A stretch of DNA of 64,000 bases from Pteria penguin (lineage: Eukaryota > Mollusca > Bivalvia > Pterioida > Pteriidae). Where the stretch lies: the NCBI GenBank assembly GCA_035048485.1, contig CM068586.1, positions 47,466,287-47,530,286 on the forward strand, given 5' to 3'. The notes beneath the pieces are model-generated. The model had not been told where the DNA came from and did not search any database. It worked only from the letters and a program-made list of their open reading frames with translations. Each line of letters opens with the position of its first letter. The stretch's first letter is position 1. Below are positions 14,063 through 28,771 of this stretch, one piece after another. Made by a program: the position numbers and the translations under genes.

Positions 14063-17000
14063 TTCTATCTTTCGATCCCACAGAGTTATAACCCTTTTTT
14101 ATTTGTAAACAAAGGAGATTTTCCCCGTTGAAACACGTTTCTCTTTAATAAAGACCCTGAATCCCTACAAACCCTTTCAAATGGGGTATCAGTGGAAAGG
14201 TCTTGACCTCACCTTTAATGGGATACCACTTGTAGAATTCTATCTTTCGATCCCACAGAGTTATAACCCTTTTTTATTTGTAAACAAAGGAGATTTTCCC
14301 CTTGAAACCCGTTTTTCTTTAATAAAGACCCTGAAACCCTACAAACCCTATCAAATGGGGTATCAGTGGAAAGGTCTTGACCTCACCTTTCATTTGGTAC
14401 AACTTGTAGAATTCTATCTTTCGATCCCACAGAGTTATAACCCTTTTTTATTTGTAAACAAAGGAGATTTTCCCCATTGAAACCCGTTTTTCTTTAATAA
14501 AGACCCTGAAACCCTACAAACCCTATCAAATGGGGTATCAGTGGAAAGGTGTTGACCTCACCTTTAATGAGATACCACTTGTAGAATTCTATCTTTCGAT
14601 CCCACAGAGTTATAACCCTTTTTTATTTGTAAACAAAGGAGATTTTCCCCTTGAAACCCGTTTTTCTTTAATAAAGACCCTGAAACCCTGCAAACCTTAT
14701 CAAATGGGGTATCAGTGGAAAGGTGTTGACCTCACCTGTAATGGGATACCACTTGTAGAATTCTATCTTTCGATCCCCCAGACTTATAACCCTTTTTTAA
14801 ATGTAAACAAATGAGATTTTCCCCTTGAAACCCGTTTTCTTTAATAAAGACCCTGAAACATTACAAACCCTATCAAATGGGGTATCAGTGGAAAGGTGTT
14901 GACCTCACCTTTAATGGGATACCACTTGTAGAATTCTATCTTTCGATCCCACAGAGTTATAAACCCTTTTTTATTTGTAAACAAAGGAGATTTTCCCCTT
15001 GAAACCCGTTTTTCTTTAATAAAGACCCTGAAACCCTACAAACCCTATCAAATGGGGTATCAGTGGAAAGGTGTTGACCTCACCTTTCATGTGGTACCAT
15101 TTGTATAATTCTATCTTTCGATCCCACAGAGTTATAACCCTTTTTTATTTGTAAACAAAGGAGATTTTCCCCTTGAAACCCGTTTTTCTTTAATAAAGAC
15201 CCTGAAACCCTACAAACCCTATCAAATGGGGTATCAGTGGAAAGGTGTTGACCTCACCTTTAATGGGATACCAATTGTAGAATTCTATTTTTCGATACCA
15301 CAGAGTTATAACCCCTTTTTATTTGTAAACAAAGGAGATTTTCGCCTTGAAAACCGGTTTTTCTTTAATAAAGACCCTGAAAGATTACAATCCCTATCAA
15401 ATGGGGTATCAGTGGAAAGGTGTTGACCTCACCTTTAATGGGATACCACTTGTAGAATTCTATCTTTCGATCCCACAGAGTTATAACCCTTTTTTATTTG
15501 TAAACAAAGGAGATTTTCCCCGTTGAAACCCGTTTTTCTTTAATAAAGACCCTGAAACCCTACAAACCCTATCAAATGGGGTATCAGTGGAAAGGTCTTG
15601 ACCTCACCTTTAATGGGATACCACTTGTAGAATTCTATCTTTCGATCCCACAGAGTTATAACCCTTTTTTATTTGTAAACAAAGGAGATTTTCCCCTTGA
15701 AACCCGTTTTTCTTTAATAAAGACCCTGAAACCCTACAAACCCTATCAAACGGGGTATCAGTGGAAAGGTCTTGACCTCACCTTTAATGGGATACCACTT
15801 GTAGAATTCTATCTTTCGATCCCACAGAGTTATAACCCTTTTTTATTTGTAAAGAAAGGAGATTTTCCCCTTGAAACCCGTTTTTCTTTAATAAAGACCC
15901 TGAAACCCTACAAACCCTATCAAATGGGGTATCAGTGGAAAGGTGTTGACCTCACATTTAATTGGATACCACTTGTAGAATTCTATCTTTCGATCCCACA
16001 GAGTTATAACCCTTTTTTATTTTTAAACAAAGGAGATTTTCCCCTTGAAACCCGTTTTTCTTTAATAAAGACCCTGAAACCCTACAAACCCTATCAAATG
16101 GGGTATCAGTGGAAAGGTGTTGACCTCACCTTTAATGGGATACCACTTGTAGTATTCTATCTTTCGATCCCACAGAGTTATAACCCTTTTTTATTTGTAA
16201 ACAAAGGAGATTTTCCCCTTGAAATCCGTTTTTCTTTAATAAAGACCCTGAAACCCTACAAACCCTATCAAATAGGGTATCAATAGACAGGTCTTGACCT
16301 CACCTTTCATGTGATACCACTTGTAGAACTTTATCTTTCGATCCCACAGAGTTATAAAACTTTTTTATTTGTAAGCAAAGGGACAACTTGTATCTTGAAA
16401 ACCATTTTTCTTTAATAAAGACCCTGAAACCCTACAAACCCTATCAAATGGGGTATCAGTGGAAAGGTCTTGACCTCACCTTTCATGTGGTACCACTTGT
16501 AGAATTCTATCTTTCGATCCCACAGAGTTATAACCCTTTTTTATTTGTAAAGAAAGCGGCAACTTGTATCTTGAAACCCGTTTTTCTTTAATAAAGACCC
16601 TGAAACCCTACAAACCCTATCAAATGGGGTATCAGTGGAAAGGTCTTGACCTCACCTTTAATGGGATACCACTTGTAGAATTCTATCTTTCGATCCCACA
16701 GAGTTATAACCCTTTTTTATTTGTAAACAAAGGAGATTTTCCCCTTGAAACGCGTTTTTCTTTAATAAAGACCCTGAAACCCTACAAACCCTATCAAATA
16801 GGGTATCAGTGGAAAGGTGTTGACCTCACCTTTCATGTGGTACCATTTGTATAATTCTATCTTTCGATCCCACAGAGTTATAACCCTTTTTTATTTGTAA
16901 ACAAAGGAGATTTTCCCCGTTGAAACCCGTTTTTCTTTAATAAAGACCCTGAAACCCTAAAAACCCTATCAAATGGGGTATCAGTGGAAAGGTGTTGACC

Positions 17001-20000
17001 TCACCTTTAATGGGATACCACTTGTAGAATTCTATCTTTCGATCCCACAGAGTTATAACCCTTTTTTATTTGTAAACAAAGGAGATTTTCCCCTTGAAAC
17101 CCGTTTTTCTTTAATAAAGACCCTGAAACCCTACAAACCCTATCAAATGGGGTATCAGTGGAAAGGTCTTGACCTCACCTTTAATGGGATACCACTTGTA
17201 GAATTCTATCTTTCGATCCCACAGAGTTATAACCCTTTTTTATTTGTAAACAAAGGGAGAACTTGTATCTTGAAACCCGTTTTTCTTTAATAAAGACCCT
17301 GAAACCCTACAAATCCTATCAAATGGGGTATCAGTGGAAAGGTGTTGACCTCACCTTTAATGGAATACCACTTGTAGAATTCTATCTTTCGATCCCACAG
17401 AGTTATAACCCTTTTTTATTTGTAAACAAAGGGACAACTTGTATCTTGAAACCCGTTTTTCTTTAATAAAGACCCTGAAACCCTACAAACCCTATCAAAT
17501 GGGGTATCAGTGGAAAGGTCTTGACCTCACCTTTAATGGGATACCACTTGTAGAATTCTATCTTTCGATCCCACAGAGTTATAACCCTTTTTTTATTTGT
17601 AAACAAAGGAGATTTTCCCCTTGAAACCCGTTTTTCTTTAATAAAGACCCTGAAACCCTACAAACCCTATCAAATGGGGTATCAGTGGAAAGGTGTTGAC
17701 CTCACCTTTAATGGGATACCACTTGTAGAATTCTATCTTTCGATCCCACAGAGTTATAACCCTTTTTTATTTGTAAACAAAGGAGATTTTCCCCTTGAAA
17801 CCCGTTTTTCTTTAATAAAGACCCTGAAACCCTACAAACCCTATCAAATGGGGTATCAGTGGAAAGGTCTTGACCTCACCTTTAATGGGATACCACTTGT
17901 AGAATTCTATCTTTCGATCCCACAGAGTTATAACCCTTTTTTATTTGTAAACAAAGGAGATTTTCCCCTTGAAACCCGTTTTTCTTTAATAAAGACCCTG
18001 AAACCCTACAAACCCTATCAAATGGGGTATCAGTGGAAAGGTGTTGACCTCACCTTTCATGTGGTACCATTTGTATAATTCTATCTTTCGATCTCACAGA
18101 GTTTTAACCCTTTTTTATTTGTAAACAAAGGAGATTTTCCCATTGAAATCCTTTTTTCTTTAATAAAGACCCTGAAACCCTACAAACCCTATCAAATGGG
18201 GTATCAGTGGAAAGGTGTAGACCTCACCTTTAATGGGATACCAATTGTAGAATTCTATTTTTCGATACCACAGAGTTATAACCCCTTTTTATTTGTAAAC
18301 AAAGGAGATTTTCCCCAATAAAACGCGTTTCTCTTTAATAAAGACCCTGAAACCCTACAAACCCTATCAAATGGGGTATCAGTGGAAAGGTCTTGACCTC
18401 ACCTTTAATGGGATACCACTTGTAGAATTCTATCTTTCGATCCCACAGAGTTATAACCCTTTTTTATTTGTAAACAAAGGAGATTTTCCCCTTGAAACCC
18501 GTTTTTCTTTAATAAAGACCCTGAAACCCTACAAACCCTATCAAATGGGGTATCAGTGGAAAGGTGTTGACCTCACCTTTAATGGAATACCACTTGTAGA
18601 ATTCTATCTTTCGATCCCACAGAGTTATAACCCTTTTTTATTTGTAAACAAAGGAGATTTTCCCCTTGAAACCCGTTTTTCTTTAATAAAGACCCTGAAA
18701 CATTACAAACCCTATCAAATGGGGTATCAGTGGAAAGGTGTTGACCTCACCTTTCATGTGGTACCATTTGTAGAATTCTATCTTTCGATCCCACAGAGTT
18801 ATAACCCTTTTTTATTTGTAAACAAAGGAGATTTTCCCCTTGAAACCCGTTTTTCTTTAATAAAGACCCTGAAACCCTACAAACCCTATCAAATGGGGTA
18901 TCAGTGGAAAGGTCTTGACCTCACCTTTAATGGGATACAACTTGTGGGATTCTATCTTTCGATCCCACAGAGTTATAACCCTTTTTTATTTGTAATCAAA
19001 GGGAGAACTTGTATCTTGAAACCCGTTTTTCTTTAATAAAGACCCTGAAACCCTACAAACCCTATCAAATGGGGTATCAGTGGAAAGGTCTTGACCTCAC
19101 CTTTAATGGGATACCACTTGTAGAATTCTATCTTTCGATCCCACAGAGTTATAACCTTTTTTTATTTGTAAACAAAGGAGATTTTCCCCTTGAAAACCGT
19201 TTTTCTTTAATAAAGACCCTGAAACCCTACAAACCCTATCAAACGGGGTATCAGTGGAAAGGTCTTGACCTCACCTTTAATGGGATGCAACTTGTGGGAT
19301 TCTATCTTTCGATCCCACAGAGTTATAACCCTTTTTTATTTGTAATCAAAGAGACAACCTGTATCTTGAAACCCGTTTTTCTTTAATAAAGACCCTGAAA
19401 CCAGACAAACCCTATCAAATGGGGTATCAGTGGAAAGGTATTGACCTCACCTTTCATGTGGTACCACTTGTATAATTCTATCTTTCGATCCCACAGAGTT
19501 ATAACCCTTTTTTATTTGTAAACAAATCGGCAACTTGTATCTTGAAACTCTTTTCTCTTTAATAAAAACCCTTAAACCATACAAACCCTATCAAATGGGG
19601 TATCGGTGGAAAGGTGTTGACCTCACCTTTAATGGGATACCACTTGTAGAATTCTATCTTTCGATCCCACAGAGTTATAACCCTTTTTTATTTGTAAACA
19701 AAGGAGATTTTCCCCTTGAAACCCGTTTTTCTTTAATAAAGACCCTGAAACCCTACAAACCCTATCAAATAGGGTATCAGTGGAAAGGTGTTGACCTCAC
19801 CTTTCATGTGGTACCATTTGTATAATTCTATCTTTCGATCTCACAGAGTTTTAACCCTTTTTTATTTGTAAACAAAGGAGATTTTCCCCTTGAAACCCGT
19901 TTTTCTTTAATAAAGACCCTGAAACCCTACAAACCCTATCAAATGGGGTATCAGTGGAAAGGTCTTGACCTCACCTTTAATGGGATACAACTTGTGGGAT

Positions 20001-23000
20001 TCTATCTTTCGATCCCACAGAGTTATAACCCTTTTTTATTTGTAAACAAATCGGCAACTTGTATCTTGAAACTCTTTTCTCTTTAATAAAGACCCTGAAA
20101 CCCTACAAACCCTATCAAATGGGGTATCAGTGGAAAGGTGCTGACCTCACCTTTAATGGGATACCACTTGTAGAATTCTATCTTTCGATCCCACAGAGTT
20201 ATAACCCTTTTTTATTTGTAAACAAAGGAGATTTTCCCCTTGAAACCCGTTTCTCTTTAATAAAGACCCTGAAACCCTACAAACCCTATCAAATGGGGTA
20301 TCAGTGGAAAGGTGTTGACCTCACCTTTAATGGGATACCACTTGTAGAATTCTATCTTTCGATCCCACAGAGTTATAACCCTTTTTTATTTGTAAACAAA
20401 GGAGATTTTCCCCTTGAAACCAGTTTTTCTTTAATAAAGACCCTGAAACCCTACAAACCCTATCAAATGGGGTATCAGTGGAAAGGTGTTGACCTCACCT
20501 TTCATGTGGTACCATTTGTACAATTCTATCTTTCGATCCCACAGAGTTATAACCCTTTTTTATTTGTAAACAAAGAGACAACTTGTATCTTGAAACCCGT
20601 TTTTCTTTAATAAAGACCCTGAAACCATACAAACCCTATCAAATGGGGTATCAGTGGAAAGGTGTTGACCTCACCTTTAATGGGATACCACTTGTAGAAT
20701 TCTATCTTTCGATCCCACAGAGTTATAACCCTTTTTTATTTGTAAACAAAGGAGATTTTCCCCTTGAAACTCGTTTTTCTTTAATAAAGACCCTGAAACC
20801 CTACAAACCCTATCAAATGGGGTATCAGTGGAAAGGTGTTGACCTCACCTTTAATGGGATACCACTTGTAGAATTCTATCTTTCGATCCCACAGAGTTAT
20901 AACCTTTTTTTATTTGTAAACAAAGGAGATTTTCCCCTTGAAACCCGTTTTTCTTTAATAAAGACCCTGAAACCCTACAAACCCTATCAAATGGGGTATC
21001 AGTGGAAAGGTGTTGACCTCACCTTTAATGGGATACCACTTGTGGGATTCTATCTTTCGATCCCACAGAGTTATAACCCTTTTTTATTTGTAAACAAAGG
21101 AGATTTTCCCCTTGAAACCCGTTTTTCTTTAATAAAGACCCTGAAACCCTACAAACCCTATCAAATGGGGTATCAGTGGAAAGGTGTTGACCTCACCTTT
21201 CATGTGGTACCATTTGTATAATTCTATCTTTCGATCCCACAGAGTTATAACCCTTTTTTATTTGTAAACAAAGGAGATTTTCCCCTTGAAACCCGTTTTT
21301 CTTTCATAAAGACCCTGAAACCCTACAAACCCTATCAAATAGGGTATCAGTGGAAAGGTGTTGACCTCACCTTTCATGTGGTACCATTTGTATAATTCTA
21401 TCTTTCGATCTCACAGAGTTTTAACCCTTTTTTATTTGTAAACAAAGGAGATTTTCCCATTGAAATCCTTTTTTCTTTAATAAAGACCCTGAAACCCTAC
21501 AAACCCTATCAAATGGGGTATCAGTGGAAAGGTGTTGACCTCACCTTTAATGGTATACCACTTGTAGAATTCTATCTTTCGATCCCACAGAGTTATAACC
21601 CTTTTTTATTTGTAAACAAAGGAGATTTTCCCCTTGAAACCCGTTTTTCTTTAATAAAGACCCTGAAACCCTACAAACCCTATCAAATGGGGTATCAGTG
21701 GAAAGGTGTTGACCTCACCTTTAATGGGATACCACTTGTAGAATTCTATCTTTCGATCCCACAGAGTTATAACCCTTTTTTATTTGTAAACAAAGCGGCA
21801 ACTTGTATCTTGAAACACTTTTTTCTTTAATAAAGACCCTGAAACCCTACAAACCCTTTCAATTGCGGTATCAGTGGAAAGGTCTTGACCTCACCTTTAA
21901 TGGGATAGCACTTGTAGAATTCTATCTTTCGATCCCACAGAGTTATAACCCTTTTTTATTTGTAAACAAAGGAGATTTTCCCCTTGAAACCCGTTTTTCT
22001 TTAATAAAGACCCTGAAACCCTACAAACCCTATCAAATGGGGTATCAGTGGAAAGGTGTTGACCTCACCTTTAATGGGATACCACTTGTAGAATTCTATC
22101 TTTCGATCCCACAGAGTTATAACCCTTTTTTATTTGTAAACAAAGGAGATTTTCCCCTTGAAACCCGTTTTTCTTTAATAAAGACCCTGAAATCCTACAA
22201 ACCCTATCAAATAGGGTATCAGTGGAAAGGTGTTGACCTCACCTTTCATGTGGTACCATTTGTATAATTCTATCTTTCGATCTCACAGAGTTTTAACCCT
22301 TTTTTATTTGTAAACAAAGGAGATTTTCCCATTGAAATCCTTTTTTCTTTAATAAAGACCCTGAAACCCTACAAACCCTATCAAATGGGGTATCAGTGGA
22401 AAGGTGTAGACCTCACCTTTAATGGGATACCACTTGTAGAATTCTATCTTTCGATCCCACAGAGTTATAACCCTTTTTTATTTGTAAACAAAGGAGATTT
22501 TCCCCTTGAAACCCGTTTTTCTTTAATAAAGACCCTGAAACCCTACAAACCCTATCAAATGGGGTATCAGTGGAAAGGTGTTGACCTCACCTTTCATGTG
22601 GTACCATTTGTACAATTCTATCTTTCGATCCCACAGAGTTATAACCCTTTTTTATTTGTAAACAAAGGAGATTTTCCCCTTGAAACCCGTTTTTCTTTAA
22701 TAAAGACCCTGAAACATTACAAACCCTATCAAATGGGGTATCAGTGGAAAGGTGTTGACCTCACCTTTAATGGGATACCACTTGTAGAATTCTATCTTTC
22801 GATCCCACAGAGTTATAACCCTTTTTTATTTGTAAACAAAGGAGATTTTCCCTTGAAACCCGTTTCTCTTTAATAAAGACCCTGAAACCCTACAAACCCT
22901 ATCAAATGGGGTATCAGTGGAAAGGTCTTGACCTCACCTTTAATGGGATACCACTTGTAGAATTCTATCTTTCGATCCCACAGAGTTATAACCCTTTTTT

Positions 23001-24930
23001 ATTTGTAAACAAAGGAGATTTTCCCCTTGAAACCCGTTTTTCTTTAATAAAGACCCTGAAACCCTACAAACCCTATCAAATGGGGTATCAGTGGAAAGGT
23101 GTTGACGTCACCTTTCATTTGGTACCATTTGTACAATTCTATCTTTCGATCCCACAGAGTTATAACCCTTTTTTATTTGTAAACAAAGGAGATTTTCCCC
23201 TTGAAACCCGTTTTTCTTTAATAAAGACCCTGAAACCATACAAACCCTATCAAATGGGGTATCAGTGGAAAGGTCTTGACCTCACCTTTAATGGGATACC
23301 ACTTGTAGAATTCTATCTTTCGATCCCACAGAGTTATAACCCTTTTTTATTTGTAAACAAGGCGGCAAGTTGTATCTTGAAACCCGTTTTTCTTTAATAA
23401 AGACCCTGAAACCCTGCAAAACTTATCAAATGGGGTATCAGTGGAAAGGTGTTGACCTCACCTGTAATGGGATACCACTTGTAGAATTCTATCTTTCGAT
23501 CCCCCAGACTTATAACCCTTTTTTAAATGTAAACAAAGGAGATTTTCCCCTTGAAACCCGTTTTTCTTTAATAAAGACCCTGAAACCCTGGAAACCGTAT
23601 CTAATGGGGTATCAGTGGAAAGGTGTTGACCTCATCTTTAATGGGATACCACTTGTAGAATTCTATCTTTCGATCCCACAGAGTTAAAACCCTTTTTAAA
23701 TTGTAAACAAGGGAGATTTTCCCCTTGAAACCCGTTTTTCTTTAATAAAGACCCTGAAACATTACAAACCCTATCAAATGGGGTATCAGTGGAAAGGTGT
23801 TGACCTCACCTTTAATGGGATACCACTTGTAGAATTCTATCTTTCGATCCCACAGAGTTATAACCCTTTTTTATTTGTAAACAAAGGAGATTTTCCCCTT
23901 GAAACCCGTTTTTCTTTAATAAAGACCCTGAAACCCTACAAACCCTATCAAATAGGGTATCAGTGGAAAGGTGTTGACCTCACCTTTCATGTGGTACCAT
24001 TTGTATAATTCTATCTTTCGATCTCACAGAGTTATAACCCTTTTTTATTTGTAAACAAAGGAGATTTCCCCCTTGAAACCCGTTTTTCTTTAATAAAGAC
24101 CCTGAAACCCTACAAACCCTATCAAATGGGGTATCAGTGGAAAGGTGTTGACCTCACCTTTAATGGGATACCACTTGTAGAATTCTATCTTTCGATCCCA
24201 CAGAGTTATAACCCTTTTTTCTTTGTAATCAAAGGGACAACTTGTATCTTGAAACTCGTTTCTCTTTAATAAAGACCCTGAAACCCTACAAACCCTATCA
24301 AATGGGGTATCAGTGGAAAGGTGTTGACCTCACCTTTCATGTGGTACCACTTGTAGAATTCTATCTTTCGATCCCACAGAGTTATAACCCTTTTTTTGTA
24401 AACAAAGGGACAACTTGTATCTTGAAACCCTTTTTTCTTTAATAAAGACCCTGAAACCCTACAAACTCTATCAAATGGGGTATCAGTGGAAAGGTCTTGA
24501 CCTCACCTTTAATGGGATACCACTTGTAGAATTCTATCTTTCGATCCCACAGAGTTATAACCCTTTTTTATTTGTAAACAAAGGAGATTTTCTCCTTGAA
24601 ACCCGTTTTTCTTTAATAAAGACCCTGAAACCCTACAAACCCTATCAAATGGGGTATCAGTGGAAAGATCTTGACTTCACCTTTAATGGGGTACAACTTG
24701 TGGAATTCTAGCTTTCGATCCCACAGAGTTATAACCCTTTTTTATTTGTAAACAAAGGAGATTTTCCCCTTGAAACCCGTTTTTCTTTAATAAAGACCCT
24801 GAAACCCTACAAACCCTATCAAATGGGGTATCAGTGGAAAGGTCTTGACCTCACCTTTCATGTGATACCACTTGTGTAATTCTATCTTTCGATCCCACAG
24901 AGTTATAACCCTTTTTTATTTGTAAACAAA
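11569..24930 (+). repeat. Block C: near-consensus forward monomers
   Basis: About 77 forward monomers that are much closer to the consensus of the reversed arm than blocks A, B or D. Both main dyad types are present (ggtgttgacctc and ggtcttgacctc). Scattered markers recur: gaaacattacaaaccc near 14,856, 18,699, 22,712 and 23,757; gtggtaccatttgtacaatt near 20,505 and 22,599; a stop-carrying ttgtataattc form; and an atctcacagagtttt monomer at 18,091, 19,838, 21,408 and 22,280, spaced 1,747, 1,570 and 872 bp (10, 9 and 5 units). A trimer repeat of 524 bp is marked by aaatcggcaacttgtatctt before 19,535 and 20,059. The gaaacattac and ttgtacaatt variants are the ones found again in the reversed arm, making block C the closest relative of block E within this window. 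Confidence 0.8.
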
Positions 24931-27900
24931 GGAGATTTTCCCTTTAAAACCCGTTTTTCTTTAATAAAGACCCCGAAACCCTGCAAACCTTATCAAATGG
25001 GGTATCAGTGGAAATGTGTTGACCTCACCTGTAATGGGATACCACTTGTAGAATTCTATCTTTCGATCCCACAGAGTTATAACCCTTTTTTATTTGTAAA
25101 CAAAGGAATTTTTCCCCGTTGAAACCTGTTTCTCTTTAATAAAGACCGTGAAACCCTACAAACCCTATCAAATGGGGTATCAGTGGAAAGGTCTTTACGT
25201 CACCTTTAATGGTATACTACTTGTAGAATTCTATCTTTCGATCCTACAGAGTTATAACCCTTTATTATTTGTAAACAAAGGGGTAACTTGTATCTTGAAA
25301 CCCGTTTTTCTTTAATAAAGACCCTGAAACCCTAAAAACCCTATCAAATGGGATATCAGTGGAAAGGCCTTGAACTCACCTTTCATGTGGTACCACTTGT
25401 AGAATTCTATCTTTCGATCCCACAGAGTTATAACCCTTTTTTATTTGTAAACAAGGGAGATTTTCCCCTTGAAACCCGTTTTTCTTTAATAAAGACCCTT
25501 AAACCCTACAAACCCTATCAAATTTGGTGTCAGTGGAAAGGTCTTGACCTCACCTTTCATGTGATACCACTTGTAGAATTCTATCTTTCGATCCCACAGA
25601 ATTATAACCCTTTTTTATTTGTAAACAAATGGAGAAATTGTATCTTGAAACCGGTTTTTCTTTAATAAAGACCTTGAAACCCTACAAACCCTATCAATTG
25701 GGGTATCAGTGGAAAGGCCTTGACCTCACCTCTAATAAGATATCACTTGTAGAATTCTATCTTTCGATCCCAAAGAGTTATAACCCTTTTTTATTTGTAA
25801 ACAAAGGAGATTTTCCCCTTTGAAACCCGTTATTCTTTAATAAAAACCCCGAAACCCCACAAACCCTATCAAATGGGGTATCAGTGGAAAGGTGTTGACC
25901 TCAGCTTTAATGGGATACCACTTGTATAATTCTATCTTTCGATCGCACAGAGTTATAACCCTTTTTTATTTGTAAACAAAGGAGATTTTCCCCGTTGAAA
26001 CCTGTTTCTCTTTAATAAAGACCCTGAAACCCAACAAACCCTATCAAATGGGGTATCAGTGGAAAGGTCTTCACCTCACCTTTAATGGGATACCACTTGT
26101 AGAATTCTATCTTTCGATCCCACTGAGTCATAACCCTTTTTTATTTGTAAACTAAGGAGATTTTCCCCGTTGAAACGTATTTCTCTTTAATAAAGACCCT
26201 GAAACCCTACAAACCCTATCAAATAGGGTATCAGTGGAAAGGTGTTGACCTCACCTTTAATGGTATACCACTTGCAGAATTCTATATCTAGATCCCACAG
26301 AGTTATAACCCTTTTTTATTTCTAAACAAAGGAGATTTTCCCCTTGAAACCTGTTTTTCTTTAATAAAGACTCTGAAACCCTACAAACCCTATCAAATGG
26401 GGTATCAGTGGAAAGGTCTTGACCTCACCTTTCATGTGATACCACTTGTAGAATTCTATCTGTCGATCCCACAGAGTTATAACCCTTTTTTAATTGTAAA
26501 CAAAGGAGATTTTCCCCTTGAAACCCGCTTTTCTTTAATAAAGACCCTGAAACCCAACAAACCCTATCAAATGGGGTATCAGTGGAAAGGTCTTGACCTA
26601 ACTTTTAATGGGATACAACTTGTGAAATTCTAGCTTTCGATCCCCCAGAGTTATAACCTTTTTTTATTTGTAAACAAAGGAGATTTTCCCCTTGAAACCC
26701 GTTTTTCTTTAATAAACACCCTGAAATCCTACAATCACTATCAAATGGGTTATCAGTGGAAAGATCTTGACCTCACCTTTAATGGGATATCAATTGTAGA
26801 ATTCTATCTTTCGATCCCACAGAGGTATAACCCTTTTTTATTTGTAAACAAAGGAGATTTTCCCCTTGAAACCCGTTTTTCTTTAATAAAGACCTTGAAA
26901 CCCTACAAACCCTATCAAATGGGGTATCAGTGGAAAGGTGTTGACCTCACCTTTAATGGGATACTAATTGTACAATTCTATCTTTCGATCCCACAGAGTT
27001 ATAACCCTTTTTTATTTGTAAACAAAGGAGATTTCCCCCGTGAAACCCGTTTTTCTTTACTAAAGACCCTGAAACAATACAAACCCTGTCAAATGGGGTA
27101 TCAGTGGAAAGGTCTTGACCTCACCTTTCATGTGATACCACTTGTAGAATTCTATCTTTCGATCCGACAGAGTTATAACCCTTTTTTATTTGTAAAGAAA
27201 GGAGATTTTACCCTTGAAACCCGTTTTTCTTTAATAAAGACCCTTAAACCCTAAAAACCCTATCAAATTTGGTATCAGTGGAAAGGTCTTGACCTCACCT
27301 TTCATGTGATACCACTTGTAGAATTCTATCTTTCGATCCTACAGAGTTATAACCCTTTTTATTTGTAAACAAGGGAGATTTTTCCCTTGAAACCCGTTTT
27401 TCTTTAATAAAGACCCTGAAACCCTACAAACCCTATCAAATGGGCTGTCAGTGGAAAGGTCTTAAACTCGCCTGCCATGTGGTACCACTTGTAGAATTCT
27501 ATCCTTCGATCCCACAGAGTTATAACCCTTTTTTATTTGTAAACAAAGGAGATTTTCCCCTTGAAACCCGTTTTTCTTTAATAAACACCCTGAAATCCTA
27601 CAATCCCTATCAAATGGGTTATCAGTGGAAAGATCTTGACCTCACCTTTAATGGGATATCAATTGTAGAATTCTATCTTTCGATCCCACAGAGGTATAAC
27701 CCTTTTTTATTTGTAAACAAAGGAGATTTTCCCCTTGAAACCCGTTTTTCTTTAATAAAGCCCTTGAAACAATACAAACCCTATCAAATGGGGTATCAGT
27801 GGAAAGGTGTTGACCTCACCTTTAATGGGATACCAATTGTAGAATTCTATCTTTCGATCCGACAGAGTTATAACCCTTTTTTATTTGTAAACAAAGGAGA

Positions 27901-28002
27901 TTTTCCCCTTGAAACCCGTTTTTCTTTAATAAAGACCCTGAAACAATACAAACCCTGTCAAATGGGGTATCAGTGGAAAGGTCTTGACCTCATCTTTAAT
28001 GG

Positions 28003-28078
28003 GATACCACCTCTGGAATACTATCTTTCGATCCGACAGTTATACCGCCTTTTTCATTGTAAAGAAAGGAGATTTTAC
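28003..28078 (+). repeat. Strongly diverged half-monomer class (first of five copies)
   Basis: Here the second half of the monomer reads ccacctctggaatactatct and then cagttataccgcctttttca, followed by ttgtaaagaaagg, with many substitutions and about two bases fewer than consensus. Further copies lie near 29,220, 33,060, 36,550 and 39,520; the 33.1 and 36.5 kb copies are 3,490 bp apart, in step with the HOR. The other half of these monomers is ordinary, so divergence is concentrated in about 70 bp. This could be an old variant fused to a normal monomer. Confidence 0.75.
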
Positions 28079-28771
28079 CCTTGAAACCCGTTTTTCTTTA
28101 ATAAAGACCCTGAAATCCTAAAAACTCTATCAAATGGGATATCAGTGGAAAGGTCTTGAACTCACCTGTCATATGGTATCACTTGTAGAATTCTATCTTT
28201 CGATCCTACAGAGTTATAACCCTTTTTTATTTGTAAACAAGGGAGATTTTTCCCTTGAAACCCGTCTTTCTTTAATAAAGACCCTGAAACCCTACAAACC
28301 CTATCAAATGGGCTGTCAGTGGAAAGGTCTTAAACTCGCTTGCCATGTGGTACCACTTGTAGAATTCTATCCTTCGATCCCACAGAGTTATAACCCTTTT
28401 TTATTTGTAAACAAAGGAGATTTTCCCCTTGAAACCCGTTTTTCTTTAATAAAAACCCTGAAATCCTACAATCCCTATCAAATGGGTTATCCGTGGAAAG
28501 ATCTTGACCTCACCTTTAATGTGATATCAATTGTAGAATTCTATCTTTCGATCCCACAGAGGTATAACCCTTTTTTATTTGTAAACGAAGGAGATTTTCC
28601 CCTTGAAATCCGTTTTTCTTTAATAAAGCCCTTGAAACAATACAAACCCTATCAAATGGGGTATCAGTGGAAAGGTGTTGACCTCACCTTTAATGGGATA
28701 CCAATTGTAGAATTCTATCTTTCGATCCCACAGAGTTATAACCCTTTTTTAATTGTAAACAAAGGGGCAAC

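Larger units (their letters stand above)
142..19386 (+). repeat. 176-bp frame-shifting monomer class (acttgtatcttg), many copies
   Basis: In this class the usual ggagattttccccttgaaac is replaced by a form such as gggagaacttgtatcttg, two bases longer, so the reading frame changes at each one. In-frame starts read MYLETRFSL and the preceding frame ends CILKPVFL. Copies are seen near 324, 847, 1,545, 2,069, 2,593, 2,769, 3,642, 16,388, 16,564, 17,263, 17,439 and 19,009, with related forms later at 19,535, 20,059, 20,583, 21,803, 23,370, 24,242, 24,415, 28,772 and each HOR copy in block D. I noticed none in the reversed arm. Confidence 0.8.
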
